DNA of 64,000 nt, from NCBI GenBank assembly GCA_900547555.1, contig URHG01000010.1:1-64000 (forward strand). Reading direction: 5' to 3'. The notes under the pieces were generated by a model. It had not been told where the DNA came from and did no database searches. It worked only from the letters and a program-made list of their open reading frames with translations. This document shows positions 43,591 to 51,699 of the stretch, in pieces (positions within the stretch are counted from its first letter, which is position 1; the number at the start of each line of letters is the position of its first letter). Origin of the DNA: an uncultured Porphyromonadaceae bacterium (lineage in GTDB: Bacteria > Bacteroidota > Bacteroidia > Bacteroidales > UBA11471). The translations under genes and the position numbers were made by a program.

Positions 43591-45051
43591 ATGTTTTCAT
43601 TCCGCAATTTATTTCTTGTCTCTTTTTTACTGGTGGTCTCTTCGATCGGGGGAAGTGCACAGAAAATACACCTCAACTATAAAGTCGAAGCCAATATCAT
43701 CGCCGGAGGGGGCGAATACACTCCGTTTTACCTGATGAACAACCGGGGAGGAACTGTATCTTTTACGCCCAATACGGGATATTTACGGGCAGCAGTCATG
43801 AAAGATATCGACACGACCCGGCGTTTTTCTTATGGTTTCGGTCTCGACGCCATGACCTCTTACAACGACGATGTGCCGGCCTACATACAACAGGCTTATG
43901 TCTCGTTACAATTCCTTGCTCTCGGTCTTACGGTAGGCAGCCAAGAAGAATACTCGCTGTTGTGGGACAAGGCTTTAAGCAGTGGTGGTTGGGTATGGAG
44001 CGGCAACAGCCGCCCTGTCCCGCAAGTAAGTATCGGTATTCCCGAATTTGTCAATATGCCTTGGACGAATGGAACGGTACAGGTCAAAGGGGAAATCGCT
44101 TACGGACGATTTGTCGACGACAAGTACCAACGACATACACACGGGGCAAATGAGAACTACACGACCGGTTTGTTGTATCACCGCAAAAATTTATTACTCC
44201 GCTTCGGGAAGACGAGCAAACGTTTTTACGGCATAGTCGGAATCGACATGGCAGCCCAATTCGGAGGAAAAACCTATAAAGGGAATAAACTCGTTCTCGA
44301 CTTTCCCTCCGACATCAAACAATATTTCAAAGTATTCGTACCCCTTTCGGGCGGGGAAAATTCTCCGGGTATAGACCAAGTAAACGTTACAGGAAACCAT
44401 TTGGGCTCATATCTTTTTGTCATAGGAACAAGACAGAAAAATTGGGAAGGCCGCATTTACTACGAACACCCGTTCGATGACCATTCGGGTATGATATTCC
44501 GAAACAAAGCCGACGGTCTTTGGGGTATCGAATACCGTAGCAAGAGCCCTCATGCCGTCGTAAGCGGTATTGTCGTGGAGTTTCTCGAAACCAAAGACCA
44601 AAGCGGGCCGTTCTTATGGGACAAAACCCCGCAAATACCTATACAGGTAAGTGCCGGCGACTGGTACTACGGGCACGTGGTATATAACGGGTGGGTGCAC
44701 CGCGGGCATACGATAGGCAATCCGCTCATGATTTCACCCGGGTACAACACCGACGGTTATCTAGGATTCAAAAGTTCCCGTGTAGAGGCCTTGCATATAG
44801 GTATCGACGGGCACATCACACCGGAATTTGATTATCGTTTTCTGGCTTCGTTACAACGCGGTTGGGGAACACCTTATTCTCCCTATATAAAAATCGAAAA
44901 AGAATTCTCGGGTATGCTCGAAGTCAACTATGCTCCGAGACAATTACAAGGCTGGAAATTCGGATTAAGCATGGCCGTCGACGCAGGAACACTGGTCGAT
45001 AACAACTGGGCCATACAATTGGGCATATGCAAATCGGGGCGCTTGCTGTAA
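43591..45051 (+). CDS. Capsule assembly Wzi family outer-membrane protein
   Basis: 486 aa with a signal peptide (cleavage after GGSAQ). The mature protein has many beta-strand segments; GSQEEYSLLWDKALSSGGWVWSGNSRPVPQVSIGIPEF and the FDDHSGMIFRN region are hallmarks of the Wzi family, an 18-stranded outer-membrane barrel that anchors capsule to the surface. It is the last gene of the exopolysaccharide locus, directly after the lipocalin-like lipoprotein, with a terminator behind it. Its presence suggests the polymer is retained as a capsule rather than only released. Confidence 0.9.
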   Translation: MFSFRNLFLVSFLLVVSSIGGSAQKIHLNYKVEANIIAGGGEYTPFYLMNNRGGTVSFTPNTGYLRAAVMKDIDTTRRFSYGFGLDAMTSYNDDVPAYIQQAYVSLQFLALGLTVGSQEEYSLLWDKALSSGGWVWSGNSRPVPQVSIGIPEFVNMPWTNGTVQVKGEIAYGRFVDDKYQRHTHGANENYTTGLLYHRKNLLLRFGKTSKRFYGIVGIDMAAQFGGKTYKGNKLVLDFPSDIKQYFKVFVPLSGGENSPGIDQVNVTGNHLGSYLFVIGTRQKNWEGRIYYEHPFDDHSGMIFRNKADGLWGIEYRSKSPHAVVSGIVVEFLETKDQSGPFLWDKTPQIPIQVSAGDWYYGHVVYNGWVHRGHTIGNPLMISPGYNTDGYLGFKSSRVEALHIGIDGHITPEFDYRFLASLQRGWGTPYSPYIKIEKEFSGMLEVNYAPRQLQGWKFGLSMAVDAGTLVDNNWAIQLGICKSGRLL

Positions 45052-45091
45052 AATATTTGCATACTGCACAATTTAGAAAAATACAATACAA

Positions 45092-45132
45092 AAAGAAAAC
45101 GGGCGAGACCATAGGTTTCGCCCGTTTTCTTT
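45092..45132. terminator. Bidirectional terminator between wzi and rpmE2
   Basis: A long hairpin: AGAAAACGGGCGAGACC pairs with GGTTTCGCCCGTTTTCT with one wobble, loop ATA, flanked by an A-run and a T-run. It ends the exopolysaccharide locus and the convergent L31 gene. Confidence 0.88.
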
Positions 45133-45148
45133 ATAAAGGAACAAATAT

Positions 45149-45412
45149 TTATTTCTGTTTGTTCTGCATGTGCTTTGCATAACGGCTCATGAACTTGTCT
45201 ACGCGACCAGCCGTATCGACCAATTTCTGCTTTCCGGTAAAAAAAGGGTGAGAAGAACTGGTGATTTCGAGTTTTACCAACGGATAGGTCTCACCGTCAA
45301 CCTCGATAGTATCTTTCGCTGCTATCGTAGAACGGGTAATAAAAATCTCATCGTTCGACATATCTTTGAATACGACCGGACGATAATTCTCGGGGTGAAT
45401 TCCTTTTTTCAT
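45149..45412 (-). CDS. rpmE2: Ribosomal protein L31, type B
   Basis: 87 aa. MKKGIHPENYRPVVF at the start and SSSHPFFTGKQKLVDTAGRVDKFMSRY near the end are diagnostic of L31. The zinc-binding cysteines of type A L31 are absent and the extra internal segment (DTIEVDGETYPLVKLEI) is present, so it is the zinc-free B form. It sits between the exopolysaccharide locus and cpsB, pointing the other way, with a likely -7 box TACATTTG at 45487-45480. Confidence 0.95.
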   Translation of the reverse strand: MKKGIHPENYRPVVFKDMSNDEIFITRSTIAAKDTIEVDGETYPLVKLEITSSSHPFFTGKQKLVDTAGRVDKFMSRYAKHMQNKQK

Positions 45413-45479
45413 TGTATATCTTTTTTATATTTACAAATCAAAGCACGGTGGTAAAACGTGCATCTTTTATAATGGCTTG

Positions 45480-45509
45480 CAAATGTACGCATAACTTTTG
45501 ATTTACAAA
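45480..45509 (-). promoter_or_regulatory. Likely rpmE2 promoter
   Basis: On the minus strand TACATTTG (45487-45480) fits the -7 box; TTTG (45509-45506) lies 18 bases further upstream as a -33 candidate, slightly short spacing. Confidence 0.45.
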
Positions 45510-45593
45510 AATATTTCTTTCCCTTTTTACAAAATCCGATTGCATCTTATCCTATCCGTTACATAAAAGATACGTAACAAATATTTCTTTCCC
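45509..45593. repeat. 15-base direct repeat spaced by 70 bases upstream of cpsB
   Basis: AAATATTTCTTTCCC occurs at 45509-45523 and again at 45579-45593, in the divergent region between rpmE2 and cpsB. The first copy abuts the rpmE2 -33 box. It may be a pair of regulator sites or a chance AT-rich repeat. Confidence 0.4.
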
Positions 45594-45697
45594 CTCTGAA
45601 AAAACAGCAATGCAACTTATCTTTACTTTCATCGGTTATCCTACATATTCTTTTCTACGCATACAAAAAAACATACGACTTACGCAGCTTGAATAAA

Positions 45698-45729
45698 TTT
45701 GTTTCGACATTTCATTTGTACTATCTTTG
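45698..45729 (+). promoter_or_regulatory. Promoter of cpsB
   Basis: TTTG (45698-45701), 20-base spacer, TATCTTTG (45722-45729), a full match; the leader to the ATG at 45807 is about 70 bases. Confidence 0.65.
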
Positions 45730-45806
45730 TGGATAAATCGTTCTATACAAAAAACTCTTTCGGGTCTTCCAAGAACAAATATACAACCACTAAAAAAGAT
45801 ATCCCT

Positions 45807-46550
45807 ATGAGATGGTTCCATAAAGAGAAAGCTCCAAGTACGCTATTCTATCATACCGACCTGCATGCCCACGTATTACCGTGTATCGATGACGGTTCTC
45901 AAAACATCGAATCGTCAATAGCCCTCCTCAAAGCTCTACAATCATGGGGAATCAAGTACACCTTCGCCACTCCTCATGTCATTGCCGGTACGTATGAGAA
46001 TACAAGGGAAAGTATTGACGCCGCCTACAAAATACTCGAAGAAAGAAGGCTTCAAGAAGGCATCGAGATGAAAATCCATTACTCGGCCGAATACCGTATG
46101 GACGAGCATTTCAGAGACCTTCTCAAAGAGGGGGAGTCGGCATTTATACCGTTGCCGGGACAACGACTCTTGGTAGAGAATTCTTTCATGCAAGCACCCA
46201 TCGACCTCGACGAAATACTTTTCCAACTGATGCTGAAAGGTTTTCAGCCCATCTTGGCTCACCCCGAACGGTATCGATATTATCACGCCCATAAAGAAAT
46301 ATACCAACATCTGCACAACAACGGTTGCCATTTTCAGGTCAATCTACTCTCTTTGGCCGGTTATTACGGCAAAGAAATAAAAGAGATTGCATGGTGGTTG
46401 TGCAAGAACGAAATGATCGAATTTTTGGGCAGCGATTTGCACAACCTCGACCAAGCCCGGGCCATCAGCGAATGGCTCACTACCAAAGAGTATCACAAGG
46501 CAGCCGAGATGCTCGCAACGATACAAAACGACCAACTGGCTACATACTGA
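45807..46550 (+). CDS. CpsB/CapC-type tyrosine-protein phosphatase
   Basis: 247 aa PHP-fold phosphatase, from MRWFHKEK (45807). The metal-binding HTDLHAHVLPCIDDGSQN segment (about 16-33), TPHVIAGTYEN, SAEYRMDEHF, ILAHPERYRYY and GSDLHN are the family motifs in order. CpsB enzymes dephosphorylate the BY-kinase tail during polysaccharide export, so it is the likely partner of the autokinase at 35 kb. It has its own promoter, separated from the locus by the opposing L31 gene, so the kinase and phosphatase can be controlled apart. Confidence 0.9.
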   Translation: MRWFHKEKAPSTLFYHTDLHAHVLPCIDDGSQNIESSIALLKALQSWGIKYTFATPHVIAGTYENTRESIDAAYKILEERRLQEGIEMKIHYSAEYRMDEHFRDLLKEGESAFIPLPGQRLLVENSFMQAPIDLDEILFQLMLKGFQPILAHPERYRYYHAHKEIYQHLHNNGCHFQVNLLSLAGYYGKEIKEIAWWLCKNEMIEFLGSDLHNLDQARAISEWLTTKEYHKAAEMLATIQNDQLATY

Positions 46551-46560
46551 ATTTTCTAAA

Positions 46561-46612
46561 AAAAAGAAATGCCACTCCTATCTCTATCATAGGGAGGCAT
46601 TTTTCTTTTTCT
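46561..46612. terminator. Bidirectional terminator between cpsB and the DUF3127 gene
   Basis: AAATGCC and CTCC arms pair with GGAGGCATTT (one bulged base) across a roughly 14-base loop, flanked by A-rich and T-rich runs. Confidence 0.65.
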
Positions 46613-46629
46613 ACGGGACCAAACCCTCA

Positions 46630-46989
46630 TCAGAAAGGAAGGTCATCGGTCTGAGCATTGGGTTCGAAATCGGCAGGGGGCGGAGGTACAGCACCTTCAC
46701 CATGAGCCGGAGTGGAAGCTTGTACTTTTTCTATTTTCCACGCACGCACATCGGTGTACCAACGACCTTTTGCCTCACGGCTTTCCAAATCGAAACTTAC
46801 CACAACCTCATCGCCCACCGAAACGGGATATTGCTCGATACGATTTCCGCTTACCTGAAAACAAACTTTACGCGGATACTGCTCCTGCGTCTCCAATACA
46901 TATTCCTGTTTTTTCCACTCTTTTCCACTCACTTGGCCGATACCGCTTTGCAACGGCATGACATGAATGATGCGGCCTTTAATTTCCAT
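46630..46989 (-). CDS. DUF3127 protein with SSB-like C-terminal tip
   Basis: 119 aa. An OB-fold-like domain (about 1-88; KKQEYVLETQEQYPRKVCFQVSGNRIEQYPVSVGDEVVVSFDLESREAKGRWYTDVRAWKIE) belongs to DUF3127, present in most Bacteroidetes. After a short Pro/Ala linker it ends in TDDLPF. That acidic tip followed by Pro-Phe copies the C-terminal peptide of single-stranded DNA-binding proteins, which docks repair and replication enzymes. So it may be an SSB-like or SSB-interacting-network protein (inference). It stands alone between two terminator/promoter regions. Confidence 0.8.
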   Translation of the reverse strand: MEIKGRIIHVMPLQSGIGQVSGKEWKKQEYVLETQEQYPRKVCFQVSGNRIEQYPVSVGDEVVVSFDLESREAKGRWYTDVRAWKIEKVQASTPAHGEGAVPPPPADFEPNAQTDDLPF

Positions 46990-47144
46990 ACGAAATAATA
47001 ATTATAAGATTTATCTCAACAAAGATAGAAATATTTCGATTAGGAACGAACGCAATTTTCTGAAAAAGATAAATGAAGAAATAGAATATATCTAAAATTC
47101 TCGATTAAATCTACAAAACTTATTCTCTATATCGAAATTCGATT

Positions 47145-47152
47145 TATCTTTG
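47145..47152 (+). promoter_or_regulatory. Likely -7 box for rsfS
   Basis: TATCTTTG lies 28 bases before the rsfS ATG; no clear -33 TTG is seen. Confidence 0.4.
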
Positions 47153-47180
47153 CATATAAAGAATTTGCATAAAAATATAC

Positions 47181-47540
47181 ATGAAAGAAAACCAAGATTT
47201 GATACAAATCATCATCGAAGGAATACAAGAAAAAAAAGGTAAACAAATCGTTACCGCAGACCTCTCGGAAATAGAGTCGTCTTCGGCTCAATATTTTATC
47301 ATTTGTCAAGGAGGATCGCCGGCACAAGTAGCAGCCATCGCCGACTCGGTAAGAGAAACGACATTGCAAAAAATCGGTGTGAAACCGTTTAACTACGACG
47401 GATACAAAAATGCACAATGGATCGTCATCGATTACGGCCATATCTATGTGCATATCTTCCAGCCCGAACCGAGAAAATATTATAATCTCGAAGAGTTGTG
47501 GAGTGATGCCAAATTGACAGTTTTACCCGACGTGGAATGA
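47181..47540 (+). CDS. rsfS: Ribosome silencing factor RsfS
   Basis: 119 aa. DLIQIIIEGIQEKKGKQIVTADLSEIESSSAQYFIICQGGSPAQVAAIADSV and the C-terminal YGHIYVHIFQPEPRKYYNLEELWSDAK segment are diagnostic. RsfS binds L14 and blocks joining of the two subunits under starvation. ftsH follows 52 bases downstream; rsfS-ftsH is a frequent Bacteroidales pairing and the two probably share a transcript. Confidence 0.95.
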   Translation: MKENQDLIQIIIEGIQEKKGKQIVTADLSEIESSSAQYFIICQGGSPAQVAAIADSVRETTLQKIGVKPFNYDGYKNAQWIVIDYGHIYVHIFQPEPRKYYNLEELWSDAKLTVLPDVE

Positions 47541-47592
47541 TTTTTGTACAAAATCGACAAAACAAAATTTTAACCCCCACATTCACATTTTT

Positions 47593-49692
47593 ATGGGAAA
47601 CAACAACCCGCAAGGAGGAAATAAAAAAACATTCCGGTTCAACCTATACTGGATGTACGCCCTTATAGCACTTTCTCTGATAGGTGTTTATTATATGAAC
47701 GACGGTTCTTCATCGAAAGAAGTTACATGGTCGGAATTTGAACAAATTGCCCGCGACGGAGGTATCAAACAAATCACCGTCTACACCAACAAAGATTATT
47801 TAGAGGCTTTTCTTTCCGACTCTACCGCACAAAAAGTATTCGGTACGGGCGACAGTCAAAAGTTGGGCCGTTCACCCAAACTATACGTAAATATTCCCGA
47901 TGCAGCCACATTCAACCAAGAAGTAAGCAAGTGGAAAGAAGAATCGGGTTTCGGTACGCAAATCAAGTATGAAAAAAGCAGTGATTTCGGCGATATGTTT
48001 TGGTCTTTCGGTCCGATCATTTTGCTGTTCGTCTTTTGGTTTATCATCATGCGCCGTATGTCAAACGGCGGTGGAGGTAACGGCGGAGTATTCAATGTAG
48101 GAAAAGCCAAAGCGCAGCTGTTCGATAAAGAAGGCGCGACAAAAGTTTCATTCAAAGATGTAGCGGGACTCTCCGAAGCCAAACAGGAAGTGGAAGAAAT
48201 CGTCGAATTCCTCCGTAACCCTAAACGATACAACGAATTAGGTGGAAAAATTCCGAAAGGAGCTTTGCTGGTAGGTCCTCCGGGAACCGGTAAGACATTA
48301 CTGGCCAAGGCCGTTGCAGGAGAAGCAAACGTACCGTTTTTCTCTATGTCGGGATCGGACTTCGTCGAAATGTTCGTCGGCGTAGGTGCATCCAGAGTAC
48401 GGGACCTTTTCCGTCAAGCCAAAGAAAAAGCCCCTTGTATCATCTTCATCGACGAAATCGATGCCGTCGGTCGCGCCCGAGGACGTAATCCGAACATGGG
48501 ATCGAACGACGAACGAGAAAACACTCTGAATCAACTTCTTACTGAAATGGACGGTTTCGGGACCAACAGCGGTATCATCGTATTGGCTGCCACCAACCGG
48601 GCCGACATTCTCGACAAAGCTTTGCTTCGTGCCGGACGTTTCGACCGTCAGATATATGTAGAATTACCTGACTTGAACGACCGGAAAGAGATTTTCAAAG
48701 TACACCTTCGCGGAGTAAAAATCGATGATTCGGTCGATACGGACCTGCTGGCCCGACAGACCCCGGGCTTCTCGGGTGCCGACATCGCCAACGTATGTAA
48801 CGAAGCCGCCCTCATTGCCGCCCGCAAGCGGAAACAATGGGTACAAAAACAAGATTTCATGGACGCGGTAGACCGCATCATCGGAGGTCTCGAAAAACGA
48901 ACTAAAATCACGACCGCCGAAGAAAAACGAGCCATCGCCATACATGAGGCAGGACACGCCTCACTGAGTTGGTTCCTGCAATATGCCAATCCGCTCGTAA
49001 AAGTAACGATCGTTCCCCGAGGAAAGGCTCTGGGCGCTGCATGGTATCTACCCGAAGAAAGACAGATCACCCCCAAAGAAGCCATGCTCGACGAAATGTG
49101 TGCGACACTGGGAGGGCGAGCTGCCGAAGAGCTTTTCATCGGCAGGATCTCGACCGGAGCTGCCAACGACCTCGAACGGGTTACCAAGCAGGCTTACGCT
49201 ATCGTCGCCTACTTCGGTATGAGCAACGAACTTCCCAACCTCTCGTACTATGATTCTACGGGGCAAGAATACGGTTTTACCAAGCCTTATAGTGAAGAGA
49301 CCGCCCGTATCATAGACAAAGAGGTGAGCCGAATCATTACCGAACAATACGAACGTGCAAAGAAAATCCTCCTCGAACATGCCGAGGGTCATGCACAACT
49401 CGCCCAAGTACTCATCGACCGCGAAGTCATCTTCACAGAAGATGTGGAACAAATTTTCGGAAAACGCCCGTGGGCCTCTCGCAGTGAAGAAATACTGAGA
49501 GTCAACGAACAAGCCCAAAAAGAAGAAAAAGAGAAAAACAGCGAGAACGCTGACGAGAACAGTTCTTCTACCTCGGAAAAAGAGCGGGTCGACAGCCATG
49601 AGGCCGAAGAAAACGAGTCTTCCCAAAACGAAGAGAGTAAAACTCTTTCAGGCTCGGAAAAAGCAAACGAACCTAATGATAAAGTGCAATAA
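47593..49692 (+). CDS. ftsH: ATP-dependent zinc metalloprotease FtsH
   Basis: 699 aa membrane protease. Two helices (about 20-36 and 137-153) flank a periplasmic domain; a Gly-rich linker leads to the AAA domain with Walker A GPPGTGKT (228-235), Walker B IIFIDEID (283-290) and the RADILDKALLRAGRFDRQI arginine-finger segment. The protease motif HEAGH is at 451-455 and the third zinc ligand lies in the GAANDLERVTKQA segment near 520. The C-terminal 50 residues are a Glu/Ser/Asn-rich tail. It degrades misassembled membrane proteins. A hairpin terminator follows. Confidence 0.97.
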   Translation: MGNNNPQGGNKKTFRFNLYWMYALIALSLIGVYYMNDGSSSKEVTWSEFEQIARDGGIKQITVYTNKDYLEAFLSDSTAQKVFGTGDSQKLGRSPKLYVNIPDAATFNQEVSKWKEESGFGTQIKYEKSSDFGDMFWSFGPIILLFVFWFIIMRRMSNGGGGNGGVFNVGKAKAQLFDKEGATKVSFKDVAGLSEAKQEVEEIVEFLRNPKRYNELGGKIPKGALLVGPPGTGKTLLAKAVAGEANVPFFSMSGSDFVEMFVGVGASRVRDLFRQAKEKAPCIIFIDEIDAVGRARGRNPNMGSNDERENTLNQLLTEMDGFGTNSGIIVLAATNRADILDKALLRAGRFDRQIYVELPDLNDRKEIFKVHLRGVKIDDSVDTDLLARQTPGFSGADIANVCNEAALIAARKRKQWVQKQDFMDAVDRIIGGLEKRTKITTAEEKRAIAIHEAGHASLSWFLQYANPLVKVTIVPRGKALGAAWYLPEERQITPKEAMLDEMCATLGGRAAEELFIGRISTGAANDLERVTKQAYAIVAYFGMSNELPNLSYYDSTGQEYGFTKPYSEETARIIDKEVSRIITEQYERAKKILLEHAEGHAQLAQVLIDREVIFTEDVEQIFGKRPWASRSEEILRVNEQAQKEEKEKNSENADENSSSTSEKERVDSHEAEENESSQNEESKTLSGSEKANEPNDKVQ

Positions 49693-49700
49693 CAGCTATT

Positions 49701-49737
49701 ACCGCAGCCTACCCACAGGGTAAGCTGCGGTTTTTTA
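49701..49737 (+). terminator. Terminator after ftsH
   Basis: ACCGCAGCcTACCC pairs with GGGTAaGCTGCGGT around ACA (one mismatch), followed by a T6 run. Confidence 0.85.
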
Positions 49738-49760
49738 TAGCATTCCACAAACAAAACATC

Positions 49761-50600
49761 ATGAAAAATCTCATCACACGGTCTATCACCGGAATTTTAT
49801 TCGTTGCCGTCATTTTGGGCGCCATCTGGTATAGTCAGGTATCATTCAGAGGTCTTATTCTCATTACCACGATCCTGTGTTTACTGGAATTTTACCGACT
49901 TGTCAACGAAAACATAAGCCGGTGGATACTTTACGGCGACATTCTCGGCGGTACTTATTTGGTAGGAATACTATTCCTTATCCCCAATATGCAAAGCGGT
50001 CTGCCTGCCATTTATACATTCATTCCCTATCTTATCTATCTGCTCTACTCGTTCATTATACGACTTTATCTCAAAGAAGAAAAACCGATTGCATCATGGG
50101 GACACTCTTTTCTCGGACAAGTGTATATTGCGCTGCCGTTAGGATTACTCAGCTTCATTGCCTATCCGCCCCTAGCAGCCGAATATCTGCTGATGCCCTA
50201 CAATGCACTCTTAGTCATTGCCTTCTTCTCTTTTATATGGATAAACGATACCGGAGCATATATTGTAGGTTGCACCATTGGGAAACACCGTCTCTTCGAA
50301 CGTATTTCTCCGAAAAAATCATGGGAAGGATTTTTCGGCGGACTTGCTTTCTCCTTGCTTTTAGGCTGGATATGGTCGACACAATGTTCTTTCCTCAATA
50401 TGGGACAGTGGATAGGATTGAGTGCCGTCGTATCGATTTTCTCGACATGGGGCGACCTCTGCGAATCGCTACTGAAACGGACACTGAATGTCAAAGATTC
50501 CGGCAACATATTACCGGGACACGGCGGATTGCTCGACCGCCTCGACAGCGTATTTCTCGCATCTCCGGCAACTGTCATCTACCTCTATCTACTCTCCTAA
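49761..50600 (+). CDS. cdsA: Phosphatidate cytidylyltransferase
   Basis: 279 aa integral membrane enzyme that makes CDP-diacylglycerol from phosphatidate and CTP for phospholipid synthesis. About seven or eight helices are visible. The C-terminal signature SLLKRTLNVKDSGNILPGHGGLLDRLDS fits the CdsA pattern exactly, and NDTGAYIVGCTIGKHRLFERISPKKSWEG is the other conserved block. It sits 69 bases after ftsH but behind a terminator, and has its own terminator downstream. Confidence 0.96.
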   Translation: MKNLITRSITGILFVAVILGAIWYSQVSFRGLILITTILCLLEFYRLVNENISRWILYGDILGGTYLVGILFLIPNMQSGLPAIYTFIPYLIYLLYSFIIRLYLKEEKPIASWGHSFLGQVYIALPLGLLSFIAYPPLAAEYLLMPYNALLVIAFFSFIWINDTGAYIVGCTIGKHRLFERISPKKSWEGFFGGLAFSLLLGWIWSTQCSFLNMGQWIGLSAVVSIFSTWGDLCESLLKRTLNVKDSGNILPGHGGLLDRLDSVFLASPATVIYLYLLS

Positions 50601-50621
50601 CAGCAGGAATAATCTTATAAC

Positions 50622-50651
50622 AAAAAATCCCGGGAATCCGGGATTTTTTGT
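50622..50651 (+). terminator. Terminator after cdsA
   Basis: AAAAAATCCCGG (50622-50633) and CCGGGATTTTTT (50638-50649) form a perfect 12-base stem with loop GAAT, ending in a T run. Confidence 0.88.
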
Positions 50652-50653
50652 AC

Positions 50654-50891
50654 GCCGAAATTGACTCTAAACACCACGCCCAAACAAGGTTAATCTTTCA
50701 CGGCAGAAATCTCCGTCAAGCAATATCTCATCAAGATTTGACATGACGCGATATATTCACCGGACAGCCAAAAGTATTCAGGAGAAATGAAAGAGGTGAA
50801 GGTCAGAAAAATGCCTACTAAATAAATAGAAACTTATGTACTTTTATACCGATGATCTCTAAAATAGAGTACTCTCCAACTAATACGATAA
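50654..50891. other. Gene-poor 240-base stretch between cdsA and the DUF4295 gene
   Basis: No recognised gene. A minus-strand ATG at 50744 opens 25 codons to a stop at 50667 (MSNLDEILLDGDFCRERLTL at its start) with no clear promoter. In other Bacteroidales ftsY often follows the DUF4295 gene; it is not here, so this may be a past breakpoint (recollection, not checked). Confidence 0.4.
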
Positions 50892-50922
50892 AAAGAGGGC
50901 TGCACCTAAGATACAGCCCTCT
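50888..50922 (-). terminator. Terminator for the rpmB-rpmG-DUF4295 transcript
   Basis: AGAGGGCTG (50894-50902) pairs with CAGCCCTCT (50914-50922) around an 11-base loop; on the minus strand a TTTTT run follows. Confidence 0.8.
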
Positions 50923-50943
50923 CGATATATAACTTGAAAATTC

Positions 50944-51096
50944 TTATTTCGCAAGAACCTCGTTTACTTTATCATTGGGTACCATTTCTTCTTGGAACAC
51001 ATAAGCTCCGGTCTTGGGCGATTTCACAACTTTGATCACCTTAGAATAGGTACGACCCTCACCTTTTTGAATAGATGCGACGGTTTTCTTTGCCAT
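50944..51096 (-). CDS. DUF4295 small basic protein
   Basis: 50 aa, starting MAKKTVASIQKGEGRTYSKV and ending NDKVNEVLAK. It is a Bacteroidetes-specific family nearly always placed after rpmB and rpmG, which suggests a ribosome-associated role though none is proven. It begins 9 bases after rpmG stops. Confidence 0.88.
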   Translation of the reverse strand: MAKKTVASIQKGEGRTYSKVIKVVKSPKTGAYVFQEEMVPNDKVNEVLAK

Positions 51097-51105
51097 GAGT
51101 TCTTA

Positions 51106-51294
51106 TTATTTAATTTCTTTGTGAATGGTTACTTTTCTCAAAATGGGGTTGTATTTTTTCAACTCCAAACGCTCAGTGGTATTTTTTCTGTTTTTGGTGG
51201 TAATATAACGCGACATTCCGGGCAGACCACTATTTTTCTGCTCCGTGCATTCGAGAATTACTTGTACTCTATTACCTTTTGCTTTCTTTGCCAT
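51106..51294 (-). CDS. rpmG: Ribosomal protein L33
   Basis: 62 aa. GNRVQVILECTEQK and SRYITTKNRKNTTERLELKKYNP are diagnostic L33 segments; the zinc-ribbon cysteine pairs are missing (just one Cys), so it is the zinc-free form. It lies between rpmB and DUF4295 on the same transcript. Confidence 0.96.
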   Translation of the reverse strand: MAKKAKGNRVQVILECTEQKNSGLPGMSRYITTKNRKNTTERLELKKYNPILRKVTIHKEIK

Positions 51295-51312
51295 GTTCTG
51301 GTCCTCTTAAAT

Positions 51313-51552
51313 TTAAGCGTTCAAATAACCTTTGCTGGCAGCCTGTTTGAGAGCGGCATCCAATCCCACCTTATTAATGGTACGGAGACCAGCAGCCGAA
51401 ATACGTAAGTTGATCCAGCAATCTTGTTCTACCCAATAGAACTTTTTCGTAAATAAATTGACGTTAAATCTTCTTTTGGTACGTCTTTTCGAGTGGGATA
51501 CATTATTGCCAACCATGGCTTTTTTTCCCGTAATTTGACAAATCTTCGACAT
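51313..51552 (-). CDS. rpmB: Ribosomal protein L28
   Basis: 79 aa from MSKICQITGKK (51552). GNNVSHSKRRTKRRFNVNL and WINLRISAAGLRTINKVGLDA are diagnostic. I reject the longer upstream open frame because the family starts at this MSK. First gene of the ribosomal trio. Confidence 0.97.
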   Translation of the reverse strand: MSKICQITGKKAMVGNNVSHSKRRTKRRFNVNLFTKKFYWVEQDCWINLRISAAGLRTINKVGLDAALKQAASKGYLNA

Positions 51553-51699
51553 CTCTGTATCTATTTTTATTATTTTCAAGGGGGTGTTTACAAAACAGAG
51601 TGCAAAGTAAGCGATTTTGAAAATACCCTCCAAATTTTCTTTGTAATTTCTTTCAAATAAATTGTTTTTTCGTCGATTAAATCGAAAGAAAAATCCGGT

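Noticed and set aside
45149..45412. Zinc-responsive paralog pair of L31
   Set aside because: Only the B form is here and no Zur-like site was recognised, so zinc control is not claimed.
50667..50744. 25-codon minus-strand ORF in the cdsA-DUF4295 gap
   Set aside because: No promoter box or ribosome site and too short to judge; noted under the gap but not called a gene.
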